64,000 nt of DNA from Vibrio penaeicida (GTDB lineage: Bacteria > Pseudomonadota > Gammaproteobacteria > Enterobacterales > Vibrionaceae): contig NZ_BFAQ01000032.1 of NCBI RefSeq assembly GCF_002933855.1, forward strand, positions 14,083-78,082. Direction: 5' to 3'. The translations under genes were made by a program, and so were the position numbers. How positions within the stretch are numbered: the stretch's first letter is position 1; every line of letters starts with the position of its first letter. Under the pieces are notes generated by a model. The model was given only the letters and a program-made list of their open reading frames with translations. It made no database searches and was not told where the DNA came from. This document shows, piece by piece, positions 53,101 through 61,690 of this stretch.

Positions 53101-53832
53101 TCACCAAGGAATCGTATTACCTTGGTAGTCGTAGAACCCACCACTTTTTTCTGCATCAATAGATTCGATAACGTCGTAAAGCCCCTTTGCAGACTCTTCC
53201 GTTGAAATAAGCGCATTTGGCCCGCCCATTTCCGTTTGCACCCACCCAGGGTGAAGAGCAACAACATGGAAACCATGTGGGTGAAGATCGTTATGCAGGC
53301 TTTTCGCAACAGAGTTCACCGCCGCTTTGGATGAGCGATATAGATAGCCGCCGCCAGAGGTATTTTCTGCCATGCTGCCCACTTTAGACGAAATACATGC
53401 CACGGTTTTTCCCTGACCAGAGTTAAGATTCTCAAAGAACGCTTCCACCAACTTAAGTGGGGCAATACTGTTGATTTCGAACACCTTTCGCCACTCTTCC
53501 ACATCGGTATTGCCAAACCCATACCCTTTAGGACCGTAGTAACCCGCATTGTTGATCAATAAATCCACGCTTCCTACGTTCTTGGTAAACGAGTTCTGAG
53601 CGCAAGAGTTCTTGATAAACGAGCTCTGGGCAAATTGATTCACAGTAGGGTAGTCGGTGACATCGAGCTCAACCGCCGTCAACGCCGTTTCATTTTGAGC
53701 AAGCGCGATAAGCTCTGCGGAATTCTTTGCGCTACGGTAAGTAGCCGTAACAGTCCAGCTTTGGAGTAAGTAATGTTTGACGAGCGCCAGACCGATTCCT
53801 CGGTTTGCGCCTGTAATAACGACATGTGGCAT
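53101..53832 (-). CDS. Short-chain dehydrogenase/reductase (SDR)
   Basis: 243 aa from the ATG at 53832. Cofactor motif VVITGANRGIGLALVKHY, NNAG in LLINNAGYYGPKGYG, and the catalytic Y-x3-K as YRSSK in YLYRSSKAAVNSVAKSL. It reduces or oxidises a small alcohol or ketone with NAD(P). A 10-residue tandem duplication (QSSFIKNSCA, QNSFTKNVGS) near residue 76 enlarges the loop after beta-4; the DNA shows a 30-bp direct repeat. A small membrane ORF lies 19 bp upstream. Substrate unknown. Confidence 0.9.
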   Translation of the reverse strand: MPHVVITGANRGIGLALVKHYLLQSWTVTATYRSAKNSAELIALAQNETALTAVELDVTDYPTVNQFAQSSFIKNSCAQNSFTKNVGSVDLLINNAGYYGPKGYGFGNTDVEEWRKVFEINSIAPLKLVEAFFENLNSGQGKTVACISSKVGSMAENTSGGGYLYRSSKAAVNSVAKSLHNDLHPHGFHVVALHPGWVQTEMGGPNALISTEESAKGLYDVIESIDAEKSGGFYDYQGNTIPW

Positions 53833-53851
53833 GAGTTTATCCCAACGTTTT

Positions 53852-53968
53852 TCACGAAATAAGAAGAGTAACGGCAAGCCAACTGCTAAAGCAAATCAAA
53901 GCGAATAAAATCATGGCAGCGAGCGCACCAAAGAGTGTGCCTGAGATAAGCATCAGATTTTTGTTCAT
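53852..53968 (-). CDS. Small hydrophobic membrane protein (38 aa)
   Basis: The frame codes MNKNLMLISGTLFGALAAMI then FALICFSSWLAVTLLIS, a single transmembrane helix or two short ones. GGA is 6 nt before the ATG at 53968 (an in-frame ATG lies at 53974). It ends 19 bp before the SDR start. A Fur-like box lies about 55-75 bp upstream. Real but unproven; no homologue recalled. Confidence 0.45.
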   Translation of the reverse strand: MNKNLMLISGTLFGALAAMILFALICFSSWLAVTLLIS

Positions 53969-54023
53969 ATCCATTCCATAGAAAGTGACAAGACGTAGAC
54001 GATAGTGGATTCTTTATTTCTTG

Positions 54024-54042
54024 TAAATGAGAATTATTATCC
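54024..54042. promoter_or_regulatory. Fur-like box between the SDR unit and the deacetylase gene
   Basis: The stretch TAAATGAGAATTATTATCC fits the Fur consensus at about 15 of 19 positions in a one-base-shifted register. It lies about 55 bp before the small membrane ORF and 105 bp before the deacetylase gene, so either side may respond to iron. Confidence 0.5.
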
Positions 54043-54146
54043 TTAATGGGAGCGGTGTATACTGCAAGTTTTGCGTCTATAGAACCTAGTAACTAGAGTG
54101 GGCTAAGGTATATACTTCTTCCAAACATCTTCACAACGATTTATTA

Positions 54147-55073
54147 ATGATTCCGGTTATTTATCACCCGATCTATTCAGAGCTCTCTCTTCCACCGAAA
54201 CATCGATACCCGATCACCAAATACCGCAGGTTGTACGAAAACGTGGTTCAAACGCGTGAACACGATGCGCAGTGGCGTGAGGTGTTAGCGTTTGTGGAAC
54301 CATGCGCGCTTAACGTAGACCAAGTGGTGGCGGTGCACGATGAAGAATACATTCGGTTGTTATTTTCCGGAGAAATGCCTGCAGCAAAAATGCGTCGCAT
54401 CGGATTTCCTTGGAGTGAACAACTGATCACCCGAACCCTAACTTCGGCAGGGGGCACGGTAGAAACGGCAAAGCAAGCGATTGAACACGGTATCGCGCTG
54501 CATTTGAGTGGTGGATACCATCACGCACACAAAGATTTTGGCAGCGGCTTTTGCCTGATCAACGATTTGGTTTTGGCAGCGCATGAAGCACTGAGCCACG
54601 AACACATTGATAAAGTTTTGATAATCGATGCCGACGTTCACCACGGCGATGGCACGGCAACCCTATGTGAAGATAGAAGCGATATTATTACGCTGTCATT
54701 TCATTGTGCGAAAAACTTCCCAGCCAGAAAACCAACATCGGATATGGACGTGCCACTTGCCCGTGAAATCGGAGACGAGGAATTTCTTTCAAGTTTTAAG
54801 CAAGTGGTTGAGATGGCGATCAATATTCACCAGCCGGATTTGATCATTTATGACGCAGGCGTAGATATTCATACCGATGATGAACTAGGCTATTTATTGG
54901 TGAGCACAGAAGGCATTTATCAACGTGATCACTATATGTTTTCAATAGCAAAAAATGCCGGTATTCCCATTGCCTCCGTAGTGGGCGGCGGTTACCGAAC
55001 CGAGCATCAGGACTTGGTTCCCATTCACAGGCTGCTTATTCAAGCCGCCATTAGCGTGTTTAAGGATGATTGA
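54147..55073 (+). CDS. Histone-deacetylase-family (class II/APAH) hydrolase
   Basis: 308 aa. Zn-site motifs: GGYHHAHKDFGSGFCLIND (about residue 130), IIDADVHHGDGTATL (about 160) and YDAGVDIHTDDELG (about 235), with the final VVGGGYR. These are conserved in bacterial deacetylases that act on polyamines or other acetylated amines. No signal peptide, so cytoplasmic. Its TGA overlaps the Nudix ATG by one base, so the two are coupled. Substrate unknown. Confidence 0.93.
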   Translation: MIPVIYHPIYSELSLPPKHRYPITKYRRLYENVVQTREHDAQWREVLAFVEPCALNVDQVVAVHDEEYIRLLFSGEMPAAKMRRIGFPWSEQLITRTLTSAGGTVETAKQAIEHGIALHLSGGYHHAHKDFGSGFCLINDLVLAAHEALSHEHIDKVLIIDADVHHGDGTATLCEDRSDIITLSFHCAKNFPARKPTSDMDVPLAREIGDEEFLSSFKQVVEMAINIHQPDLIIYDAGVDIHTDDELGYLLVSTEGIYQRDHYMFSIAKNAGIPIASVVGGGYRTEHQDLVPIHRLLIQAAISVFKDD

Positions 55074-55561
55074 TGGAACACAGAATCCGAGCTGCAGGCA
55101 TTCTTATCGAAGATGACAAGATTCTCCTAGTGAGAGTGAAAGACCACACTGGGGTGTATTGGATCCCACCCGGTGGAGGAATGGAAAATGAAGATTCCAC
55201 CACCAAAGACGCGTTGCGCAGAGAGTTTCGAGAAGAGACAAACTTGCGAGTTAAAGTGGGTGATTTGATTTGTGTGCGAGAGTTTCAAGAGCAGCACCCA
55301 TTACGTTATCACGCCGAGTTTTTTTACTTGATAGAGAGTTATGAGGGAGAACCAAGTAAGGAAAACCTGATAGGTCTTAACGATCAGGAATACATTCAAG
55401 ATGTCGAGTGGGTAAGGCTGGATACCATTAAAAACCTAAGAGTTTATCCAGCGGAATTGAAAAACTCACTCATTGAAGATGCCCTCAACAAACGCTTCAG
55501 CACTCACCTTGGCAGCTATGTTCAAGGGGAAAACGAATCTAAAAACTGGCTTGAGGCGTAA
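55073..55561 (+). CDS. Nudix hydrolase
   Basis: 162 aa from the ATG at 55073. The Nudix box is at about 37-60 (GGGMENEDSTTKDALRREF, then REETNLRVKV). It starts RIRAAGILIEDDKILLVRV, typical of the superfamily, and hydrolyses a nucleoside diphosphate derivative with Mg. It is the second gene of the deacetylase unit and is followed by a strong terminator. Substrate unknown. Confidence 0.92.
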   Translation: MEHRIRAAGILIEDDKILLVRVKDHTGVYWIPPGGGMENEDSTTKDALRREFREETNLRVKVGDLICVREFQEQHPLRYHAEFFYLIESYEGEPSKENLIGLNDQEYIQDVEWVRLDTIKNLRVYPAELKNSLIEDALNKRFSTHLGSYVQGENESKNWLEA

Positions 55562-55575
55562 ACCAATGTTCCGGT

Positions 55576-55602
55576 GCCTCGGTGAATGCCGAGGCTTTTG
55601 TT
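55576..55602 (+). terminator. Terminator after the deacetylase-Nudix operon
   Basis: GCCTCGG-TGAATG-CCGAGGC is a perfect 7-bp GC stem followed by TTTTGTTT. Confidence 0.9.
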
Positions 55603-55698
55603 TGCTCTTGCCTTTACACTCAGCGTTGTAAAACGCCCATCTCGCGGTAGTATGTACCTCGTCCAATCCTTCTTTCGAGTACGCCCAGAAGACACACT

Positions 55699-56454
55699 AT
55701 GGAAAAGAAAAACCAAGGCATTCAGTCCGTTGAGCAAGCGTTCGACATCATCGATTTTTTTGCCGATCAAAAACACGCCATTTCGCTGAGCGATGCCGCA
55801 GGGCAGTTGGAGATGTCCAAAAGCAAACTGCACAAATATCTGGCGAGCTTGCTAAGAGTTGGCGTAGTGGTGCAAGACGATGCGGGGAATTACCTTCATG
55901 GTTCTAAGTTGCTGGAACTGGGCGCAAAAATCCTTGGTAGAACCGACATCATTCAAACCTGTGAACCGTTTCTTCATGCACTAAGGCAAAGCAGCCAGCA
56001 AGCGGCGGCATTGGCAGTTTGGACACCCCACGGCCCAATGATTGTTCGTTTTCTCGATCACCCTTCACCTGTGTCGGTGAATTTCAAAATCGGCTTTTAC
56101 GCCCCTGTCACCAGCAGCGCGGTTGGGCGTTGCTTCGCAGCCAATCTGCCGGTATCGGCATTTGAAGTTCTCGCCAAGAATGAACTGGGCGACAATTCAC
56201 AGCATTGGCAAGCTTTTACTGAAAGCTGCGAGCAGATTAAAGCCGATTTTGTCTCGGTTCGAGAAGAGGTAAACCCTGTGATCCCCGGTGCTAAAGCCGT
56301 CGCCGCCCCTATTTTTGACGCCGTCGGGCAAATTGCAGCCAGCCTAATCCTTATTGGTTTTGACAGCTCTGAAACCGTAGAACAAAGCAGCCTAGATTTG
56401 ATCAGCAATGCAGCGCGAGACATCTCTAAGCAGTTGGGGTACTTGTCGAACTAA
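55699..56454 (+). CDS. IclR family transcriptional regulator
   Basis: 251 aa. The N-terminal winged HTH is IQSVEQAFDIIDFFADQ, LSDAAGQLEMSKSKLHKYLASLLRVG. The C-terminal effector domain has VWTPHGPMIVRFLDHPSP and AVAAPIFDAVGQIAASLILIG. It overlaps the 3' end of the convergent aminotransferase gene by 29 bp. The effector is unknown; adjacency suggests it controls that gene. Confidence 0.92.
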   Translation: MEKKNQGIQSVEQAFDIIDFFADQKHAISLSDAAGQLEMSKSKLHKYLASLLRVGVVVQDDAGNYLHGSKLLELGAKILGRTDIIQTCEPFLHALRQSSQQAAALAVWTPHGPMIVRFLDHPSPVSVNFKIGFYAPVTSSAVGRCFAANLPVSAFEVLAKNELGDNSQHWQAFTESCEQIKADFVSVREEVNPVIPGAKAVAAPIFDAVGQIAASLILIGFDSSETVEQSSLDLISNAARDISKQLGYLSN

Positions 56455-57568
56455 CCGCAGAGTGCACACGCTGCGTGTGCTCTATTTCGAACGCTTTCAT
56501 AAAATGGATTAACGCCTCCACACCTTCATAAGGCATCGCGTTATAGATGGAGGCGCGAATGCCTCCGGTCACTTTATGCCCCTTCAATCCTTTCAGCCCC
56601 GCCTGATGAGCGCGATCTAAAAACCGTTGTTCCGTTTTGGGGCAGGTAATCCGAAACGTCACGTTCATGATTGAACGGTAATCTGGGTGAATGTCATTGA
56701 TGTACAAGTCGGATTCATCAATACATCGGTATAAGGTGCTGGCTTTTGCCTGATTTCGCGCAAACAGTGCCGACACGCCACCTTGTTGTTCCACCCACTT
56801 CAGCACTTCTCCACATAAATACCAAGCAAACGTAGGCGGCGTATTTGCCATCGATTGCTGCTCTACCTGACGGCGATAATCTAGAATTTTAGGAATGTTG
56901 TGGCGATCCGCTCGGATCAAATCCTTTCTGACAATAGTGATCGCCAACCCAGAAGGGCCAATGTTCTTCTGAGTACCGGCGTAAATTAAACCGTAACGGG
57001 AAACATCGATAGGGCGAGAGAGAATGGAAGATGACATGTCCGCCACAATCGGCAACTTCGTTTCAGGCAGTGCGTGATATTCCATACCATTGACGGTTTC
57101 ATTAGGGCAGACAAACACAAACTGGGCGCTCGAGTCGATGTGCCAGTCTTGCTCTGGGGAAATGGCATGCTTACCTTCTCGAATACAGGTAACATCCAGC
57201 TTGCGAGGCAGGCAGAACTTTCTCGCTTCTTCGTAAGCACCGCTTGCCCAGTGCCCATACACCAAAAAGTCGGCTCTTTGTTTGCTCGCCGATTCACGCT
57301 GGTCGATCAAATTCAATGGCACAGCCGAGAACTGACCGCTGCCACCGCCGTGAGAAAACAGCACATGGTAGTCGTCGGGAATCGACATCAATGCCCGCAG
57401 CCTCGCTTCGGTCTCTTCCCTGATACCTGTAAACTCATCACTTTGGTGGCTGAACTCCATTACAGACATGCCCGTATGATGCCAATCCAACAATTCGCTT
57501 TGTGCTTTTACCAACACATCACTTGGCAGCATCGCCGGCCCCGCCGAGAAACTGTATACCTTTCCCAT
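56426..57568 (-). CDS. SerC-like phosphoserine aminotransferase
   Basis: 380 aa, a class-V aminotransferase of the SerC family. The PLP Lys lies in YAGTQKNIGPSGLAI (about residue 196). Other SerC segments: FSAGPAMLPSDVLVKAQ, VLFSHGGGSGQFSAVPLNL, MSSSILSRPIDVSRYG, KGHKVTGGIRASIYNAMP. It normally turns 3-phosphohydroxypyruvate into phosphoserine and also serves pyridoxal biosynthesis. A SerC next to an IclR regulator in an accessory area suggests a paralogue, but I cannot see whether the core serC is elsewhere. Confidence 0.9.
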   Translation of the reverse strand: MGKVYSFSAGPAMLPSDVLVKAQSELLDWHHTGMSVMEFSHQSDEFTGIREETEARLRALMSIPDDYHVLFSHGGGSGQFSAVPLNLIDQRESASKQRADFLVYGHWASGAYEEARKFCLPRKLDVTCIREGKHAISPEQDWHIDSSAQFVFVCPNETVNGMEYHALPETKLPIVADMSSSILSRPIDVSRYGLIYAGTQKNIGPSGLAITIVRKDLIRADRHNIPKILDYRRQVEQQSMANTPPTFAWYLCGEVLKWVEQQGGVSALFARNQAKASTLYRCIDESDLYINDIHPDYRSIMNVTFRITCPKTEQRFLDRAHQAGLKGLKGHKVTGGIRASIYNAMPYEGVEALIHFMKAFEIEHTQRVHSAVSSTSTPTA

Positions 57569-57767
57569 CTCAATTCCACCTCACAAATTCCTGTGTTTCT
57601 TATTGGCTAAAAAATGTTCACGCGTTTCCTAAAATCGCTAGTTGTACACTATTGGTGAATAACGTATCCTAATATTAAATATTGAGCAATAACTTACTAA
57701 GAGAATTCTTAACCGTCGGTTCCGCCCAAAGTGCACAACGGTTTCTTGGTCAGAAATAGGAGAAGCA

Positions 57768-58010
57768 ATGAGATATCGCGTGGACATTTCCCAAAACAAC
57801 ACAGCGCTTTTTTCCATTCAAATCGAAGCGTTAAGCGAGGCTGGCTGTAAAGAAAAGCTCGCAATAGCACTGGCGGGTTTCCCTATTTCAGAAGGGTTTG
57901 AACGGCAGGTATTTGTGTCCGACAGTGAGGAGCGCCTCTTAAAAAGCACGAGTTCACGCCTTGAGGTATTGGCGATCAATCCGGTGTTTCAGCCGCTAGG
58001 GTTGATGTAA
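57768..58010 (+). CDS. Hypothetical 80-aa protein
   Basis: 80 aa, beginning MRYRVDISQNNTALFSIQIEAL with an alpha/beta pattern, no signal or membrane segment. AGGAGAAGCA precedes the ATG, a strong ribosome site. I do not recognise the family. It is 28-43 bp before the MOSC gene and on the same strand, so it may be co-transcribed. Confidence 0.7.
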   Translation: MRYRVDISQNNTALFSIQIEALSEAGCKEKLAIALAGFPISEGFERQVFVSDSEERLLKSTSSRLEVLAINPVFQPLGLM

Positions 58011-58052
58011 TTCCACTCTGTAGCTCTGGAAAAATGGATGGAGGGAAAAGCC

Positions 58053-58742
58053 ATGCGCAAAGTAGGAACCGTCACATCGTTGTTGATGGGTAAAGTCAGC
58101 TCGATTGCAGAAGGGGTCAGCAGCGGAATCGACAAACATCCGGTTGAAGGCCGCTACTGGGTGAACGAGCTGGGGATAGAAGGCGACGAACAAGCCGACA
58201 AACGTTATCACGGCGGCGTGGAAAAAGCGCTTCACGCCTATGCCAGCGAACATTACGAACGCTGGGTAGCCAAACTCGGTGATGCGCCTAGGTTCCATCA
58301 AATTGGGGCGTTTGGAGAGAATTTAAGTACAAAAGGGCTGGATGAAGACACCATCTGCTTAGGCGACATTTACCAAATTGGTGAATGCTTGGTAGAAGTT
58401 TCTCAAGGAAGAATGCCGTGCTGGAAGCTGAATGTCCGCTTTGACCGCCCTGATATGTCTCTTTTGCTGCAAGAAACGTTATGGACAGGTTGTTATTTTC
58501 GGATTTTGCGAGAAGGTCATATCGAAGCAGGTGACGACATCTACTTAACGGAACGTCCTTTTCCGGAATGGCCGCTGTCTAAAGTCACTGGTTTGATTTT
58601 TACAGGCTGTATGGAAGAACAAACCCTTCAGTCACTATTGAATGCTCCTTTGGTGGATTCATGGAGAAAGCTGGTGGAACGTCGCTTATCGACCGGAAAA
58701 CTCGAAGATTGGAGATATCGGCTTTACGGAGCACCAAAGTAA
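58053..58742 (+). CDS. yiiM: MOSC-domain protein, YiiM-like
   Basis: 229 aa from the ATG at 58053 (GGAGGG 7 nt upstream). Family segments: GIDKHPVEGRYWVNELGIEGDEQADKRYHGG and the conserved Cys in VSQGRMPCWKLNVRFDRPD, near residue 125. MOSC proteins bind the molybdenum cofactor or transfer sulfur; YiiM detoxifies 6-hydroxylaminopurine. The frame reaches 58038 but lacks a ribosome site there. It converges with the glutamine amidotransferase gene. Confidence 0.9.
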   Translation: MRKVGTVTSLLMGKVSSIAEGVSSGIDKHPVEGRYWVNELGIEGDEQADKRYHGGVEKALHAYASEHYERWVAKLGDAPRFHQIGAFGENLSTKGLDEDTICLGDIYQIGECLVEVSQGRMPCWKLNVRFDRPDMSLLLQETLWTGCYFRILREGHIEAGDDIYLTERPFPEWPLSKVTGLIFTGCMEEQTLQSLLNAPLVDSWRKLVERRLSTGKLEDWRYRLYGAPK

Positions 58743-58822
58743 GACCATCAGAAGTACGGGCGCCTCGCACTGCTGTGGTGTCAGAGTGTTACTGTTATGG
58801 GCTCAATGAGGGATCAGCCTCG

Positions 58823-59548
58823 CTACGCTTTCGTTGCTTGATACATGGCGACAAGCCCATCTAAGAACTGCCCGAGTAAGGCATTCATATGTTGAGTGAG
58901 CATGGCTTTGATCTCGCTTGGGGATTGCACAAACGGTTTGCCTTTCAACGTATTCAGATCTTGTTGGCTGTTTTCAATCAGCGCTTCGAACTGTTCTGGC
59001 ACAAATTCCAGATGGCATTGAAACCCATACACCAGATCGCCATAGCGAACGATTTGCCTTGGGCAACCTTGGCTCGCAGCAAGCACTTTTGCATCGGCAG
59101 TCAGCCCCGGCATATCGCCATGCCAGTGCCCGACCTGTTCTTCTAGGCTAAAGCCAGCAAATAAAGGGTCTTTAATGCCTTCTGGGGTGAGTTGAATTGG
59201 GAAACTGCCGATTTCGGGTTCTGGGCTGGTTTGATGTTTTCCTCCTAACGCTTCGCCAATTAACTGCGCCCCTAAGCATACACCTACCACAGGCTTGCCC
59301 GATTCAACAGTGTGCAGGATAAGCGAACGCTCTTTGTTGGCATCAAAATGGGCGCATTCTTGAGTTGTGGTCGCGGGGTTTTGAGGGCCACCAAGCACCA
59401 CCAATAAGTCGAACGCGTCACTGTTCGTGGGCAGCGCGTCGCCAAGGTAAAGCTTGGAATAATGGGTGGTAAATTGGTTGTCTTTGGCCCACGTTCCGAA
59501 GTAGCCTTCACTTTCAAAATATTCGTGGATGATAAAATGCACGTTCAT
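58823..59548 (-). CDS. Class I glutamine amidotransferase-like protein
   Basis: 241 aa, type 1 GATase. Nucleophile elbow GVCLGAQLIGEALGG with the Cys (about residue 93); the catalytic His/Glu region is YGFQCHLEFVPEQF (about 175). It starts MNVHFIIHEYFESEGYFGTWA, like the YfeJ/GuaA-type stand-alone GATases that glutaminylate or deamidate small molecules or gamma-glutamyl amines. No synthetase domain is attached, so the acceptor is unknown. The AraC gene at 59620 is divergent, 71 bp away. Confidence 0.92.
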   Translation of the reverse strand: MNVHFIIHEYFESEGYFGTWAKDNQFTTHYSKLYLGDALPTNSDAFDLLVVLGGPQNPATTTQECAHFDANKERSLILHTVESGKPVVGVCLGAQLIGEALGGKHQTSPEPEIGSFPIQLTPEGIKDPLFAGFSLEEQVGHWHGDMPGLTADAKVLAASQGCPRQIVRYGDLVYGFQCHLEFVPEQFEALIENSQQDLNTLKGKPFVQSPSEIKAMLTQHMNALLGQFLDGLVAMYQATKA

Positions 59549-59619
59549 AGATTGTCTCCTTTAAGTTACAGAACAATCTTAGTGGTGGAAGACCAAAGCC
59601 GATAAGGATAGCCAGACAC

Positions 59620-60462
59620 ATGATGACGCCAACCCGACAAGACGTTTCCATTAACCAAGTCATAAAGGTTCGGCAGCATAGCGTGGCACTGTTCAAACGC
59701 ATCTCGATGGAAAAAGGTTACGTGGATGCGTGGCATGGGCACGACTGGCATCAGGTAATTTTTCCGCTAAAAGGCTTACTGCAAACCCAAACCGAACACG
59801 CTCGATTTTTGGTTCCACACACCTCGATTTTGTTTGTGCCAGCAGGGGTAGAGCACGAATCCGTAGCGCTCAGCGACACCCAGTTTATTGGTATTTACCT
59901 CAATCCTGCGCGGCTAAACCCAGGGTATTCAGAACCAGACATAAAATGCCCAACCGAGGTTCAGGCGGTGTCGCTTTCTCCGTTTTTGCGCCACTTGCTG
60001 CTTGAGATAGAGCGTTTTTGTGAGAAACCAGAATCAGACGGCATACTGCGCAATTTGGTTGCGGTATTAAACGACCAATTTTCCCTAGGGGAACCCTTTC
60101 AGTTTAAAACGATGTTGCCTCGTGACAGGCGGCTTAAAACCATATTTGAACGCTTAAACGAAACGCCAGCGCAAAACCAGACACTGGCAGAGTGGGGGGA
60201 AGAAGTGGGCGCGTCGGAAAGAACTTTGTCTCGCTTGTTCGCCAGCGAATTCAGCATGTCGTTTGCCTTATGGCGTCAGCATATCCGAATGGTGCACTCC
60301 CTTGCGCTGCTGGATAACGATCTGTCTATCCAAGCAGTAGCGAGCCAAATCGGGTATGAGAACGACTCTTCCTACATTAAAACCTTCAAAGGCATGTTTG
60401 GCATTACCCCCAATCAATACAAAAAGCGCGTGCTGGATGAAGATCCGCTATTTGCCGAGTAA
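59620..60462 (+). CDS. AraC family transcriptional regulator (cupin-type)
   Basis: 280 aa. A cupin-like N-terminal half has AWHGHDWHQVIFPLKGLLQ with its His residues and GVEHESVALS. The C-terminal AraC domain is residues 175-275: TLAEWGEEVGASERTLSRLFASEFSMSFALWR and IGYENDSSYIKTFKGMFGITPNQYKK. It is divergent from the glutamine amidotransferase gene, a likely target. Ligand unknown. Confidence 0.92.
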   Translation: MMTPTRQDVSINQVIKVRQHSVALFKRISMEKGYVDAWHGHDWHQVIFPLKGLLQTQTEHARFLVPHTSILFVPAGVEHESVALSDTQFIGIYLNPARLNPGYSEPDIKCPTEVQAVSLSPFLRHLLLEIERFCEKPESDGILRNLVAVLNDQFSLGEPFQFKTMLPRDRRLKTIFERLNETPAQNQTLAEWGEEVGASERTLSRLFASEFSMSFALWRQHIRMVHSLALLDNDLSIQAVASQIGYENDSSYIKTFKGMFGITPNQYKKRVLDEDPLFAE

Positions 60463-60484
60463 GCGCCCGCTATTTCGCCTCGCC

Positions 60485-61690
60485 TTATTTCACCTGAGCA
60501 AACTTCAAGTAGGAATGCAGCTCGCCGTTTTTGTGCTCAATCGCAGAATGAATATTGTGGTCTTGATTGCCGACAATGGTGAACTGATAGGTGTTATCGC
60601 CCTTGGTAATGCCGACTTCCAATAACCCATGTTCCAGCCGCCATGTGCCTTGGGTTTGGAAACGGTCGAACAATCGAAACTCGTCTAACGTGCCGTTTTC
60701 ATGAAACATCACTTCGGTAATGTAGCCGCCCGTGCAGGTTTTTATCCAGCGGGTATTCGCCACATCTTGGTTCGTTAAACCACGCTTGGATTCAAGCCAG
60801 TTTTGGAATGGTTCACTGTTCAGAGCATCGGCATTGATTTCGGACTGTTCAACCAGCTCCCCTTGGGCTTCACGGAGAAACAATTGTTGTAAAACAGGCA
60901 TCAGATTCAATGCTGGCTCGGCATTCAGCGTGAGCGGTGGATGAACCGCACTGCTGGTTTGAGCAAAGAAAGTCTCTTGTTTTTTGTGCCTGCCAGTATT
61001 GCCTGTCAATTCCACCAGTGCCAATCCGTCTTGATTGAGGAGTGCGCCGACCATTTGGCGATTAAACGGATAGCTGATTTCGTCTTGTAAAAACTCATTC
61101 ACCGGAACCCATTTCGCTTCGGCAATTTCATCGACATCCTGAATGTTGATGGTTTCATCCGTCGCCGTCAGTTTGCAGATGATGTACATATTGGACTTAC
61201 CAAACTGAAACGGGTGCTTAGTAGTAATACCCAAAATGGACTCAAATTCTGCCGTCACCCCTGTTTCTTCCCACACCTCTCGCACCACTGATTCTCCAAT
61301 AGGCTCACCCAGTTCCACATGCCCGCCAGGCAGTTTGTAACCCTTCATGCCGTGTTCTTTGATCAGCAAAATCTCTTGCTGGTCGTTTTGGATCAGAGCA
61401 CCAGCGCCCACGGTGTGGGTAGGAATAAAGGGCACAAAAGTATCAGGCTTAGGTTTGTGAATCAGGGTGATCGTGCGTTCTTCACAGTTGTGAAAGGTAA
61501 AACCCTGCGCTGTCGCTTCGCCAATAAGGTGAGATTGCTCAATGGGTAGGGTTAACCAAATCAGGTTTTTGCGGTTATCTGTGGCATAGCCAAGCACCTC
61601 GCGCAGCTCACTGGCAAACGCGGCATTGCTATTAGGAACAGTTTCGGCAGAAAGGATGATGCCATTGAAGTTATCGAGCTCGAAGTCCAA
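60485..61690 (-). CDS. Nudix hydrolase with pre-Nudix domain and C-terminal extension
   Basis: 401 aa from a TTG at 61690 with AAGGAA upstream. Residues 1-85 are a pre-Nudix domain of the NUDT6 type (GNAT-like), residues 88-225 a Nudix domain whose box lies at about 120-142 (GGHVELGEPIGESVVREV, WEETGVTAE), and residues 230-401 a third, unrecognised part with a VTGGYITEV-like beta-rich pattern. The lone Nudix hydrolase of this layout hydrolyses an unknown nucleotide derivative. It converges with the AraC gene, 22 bp apart. Confidence 0.88.
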   Translation of the reverse strand: MDFELDNFNGIILSAETVPNSNAAFASELREVLGYATDNRKNLIWLTLPIEQSHLIGEATAQGFTFHNCEERTITLIHKPKPDTFVPFIPTHTVGAGALIQNDQQEILLIKEHGMKGYKLPGGHVELGEPIGESVVREVWEETGVTAEFESILGITTKHPFQFGKSNMYIICKLTATDETINIQDVDEIAEAKWVPVNEFLQDEISYPFNRQMVGALLNQDGLALVELTGNTGRHKKQETFFAQTSSAVHPPLTLNAEPALNLMPVLQQLFLREAQGELVEQSEINADALNSEPFQNWLESKRGLTNQDVANTRWIKTCTGGYITEVMFHENGTLDEFRLFDRFQTQGTWRLEHGLLEVGITKGDNTYQFTIVGNQDHNIHSAIEHKNGELHSYLKFAQVK

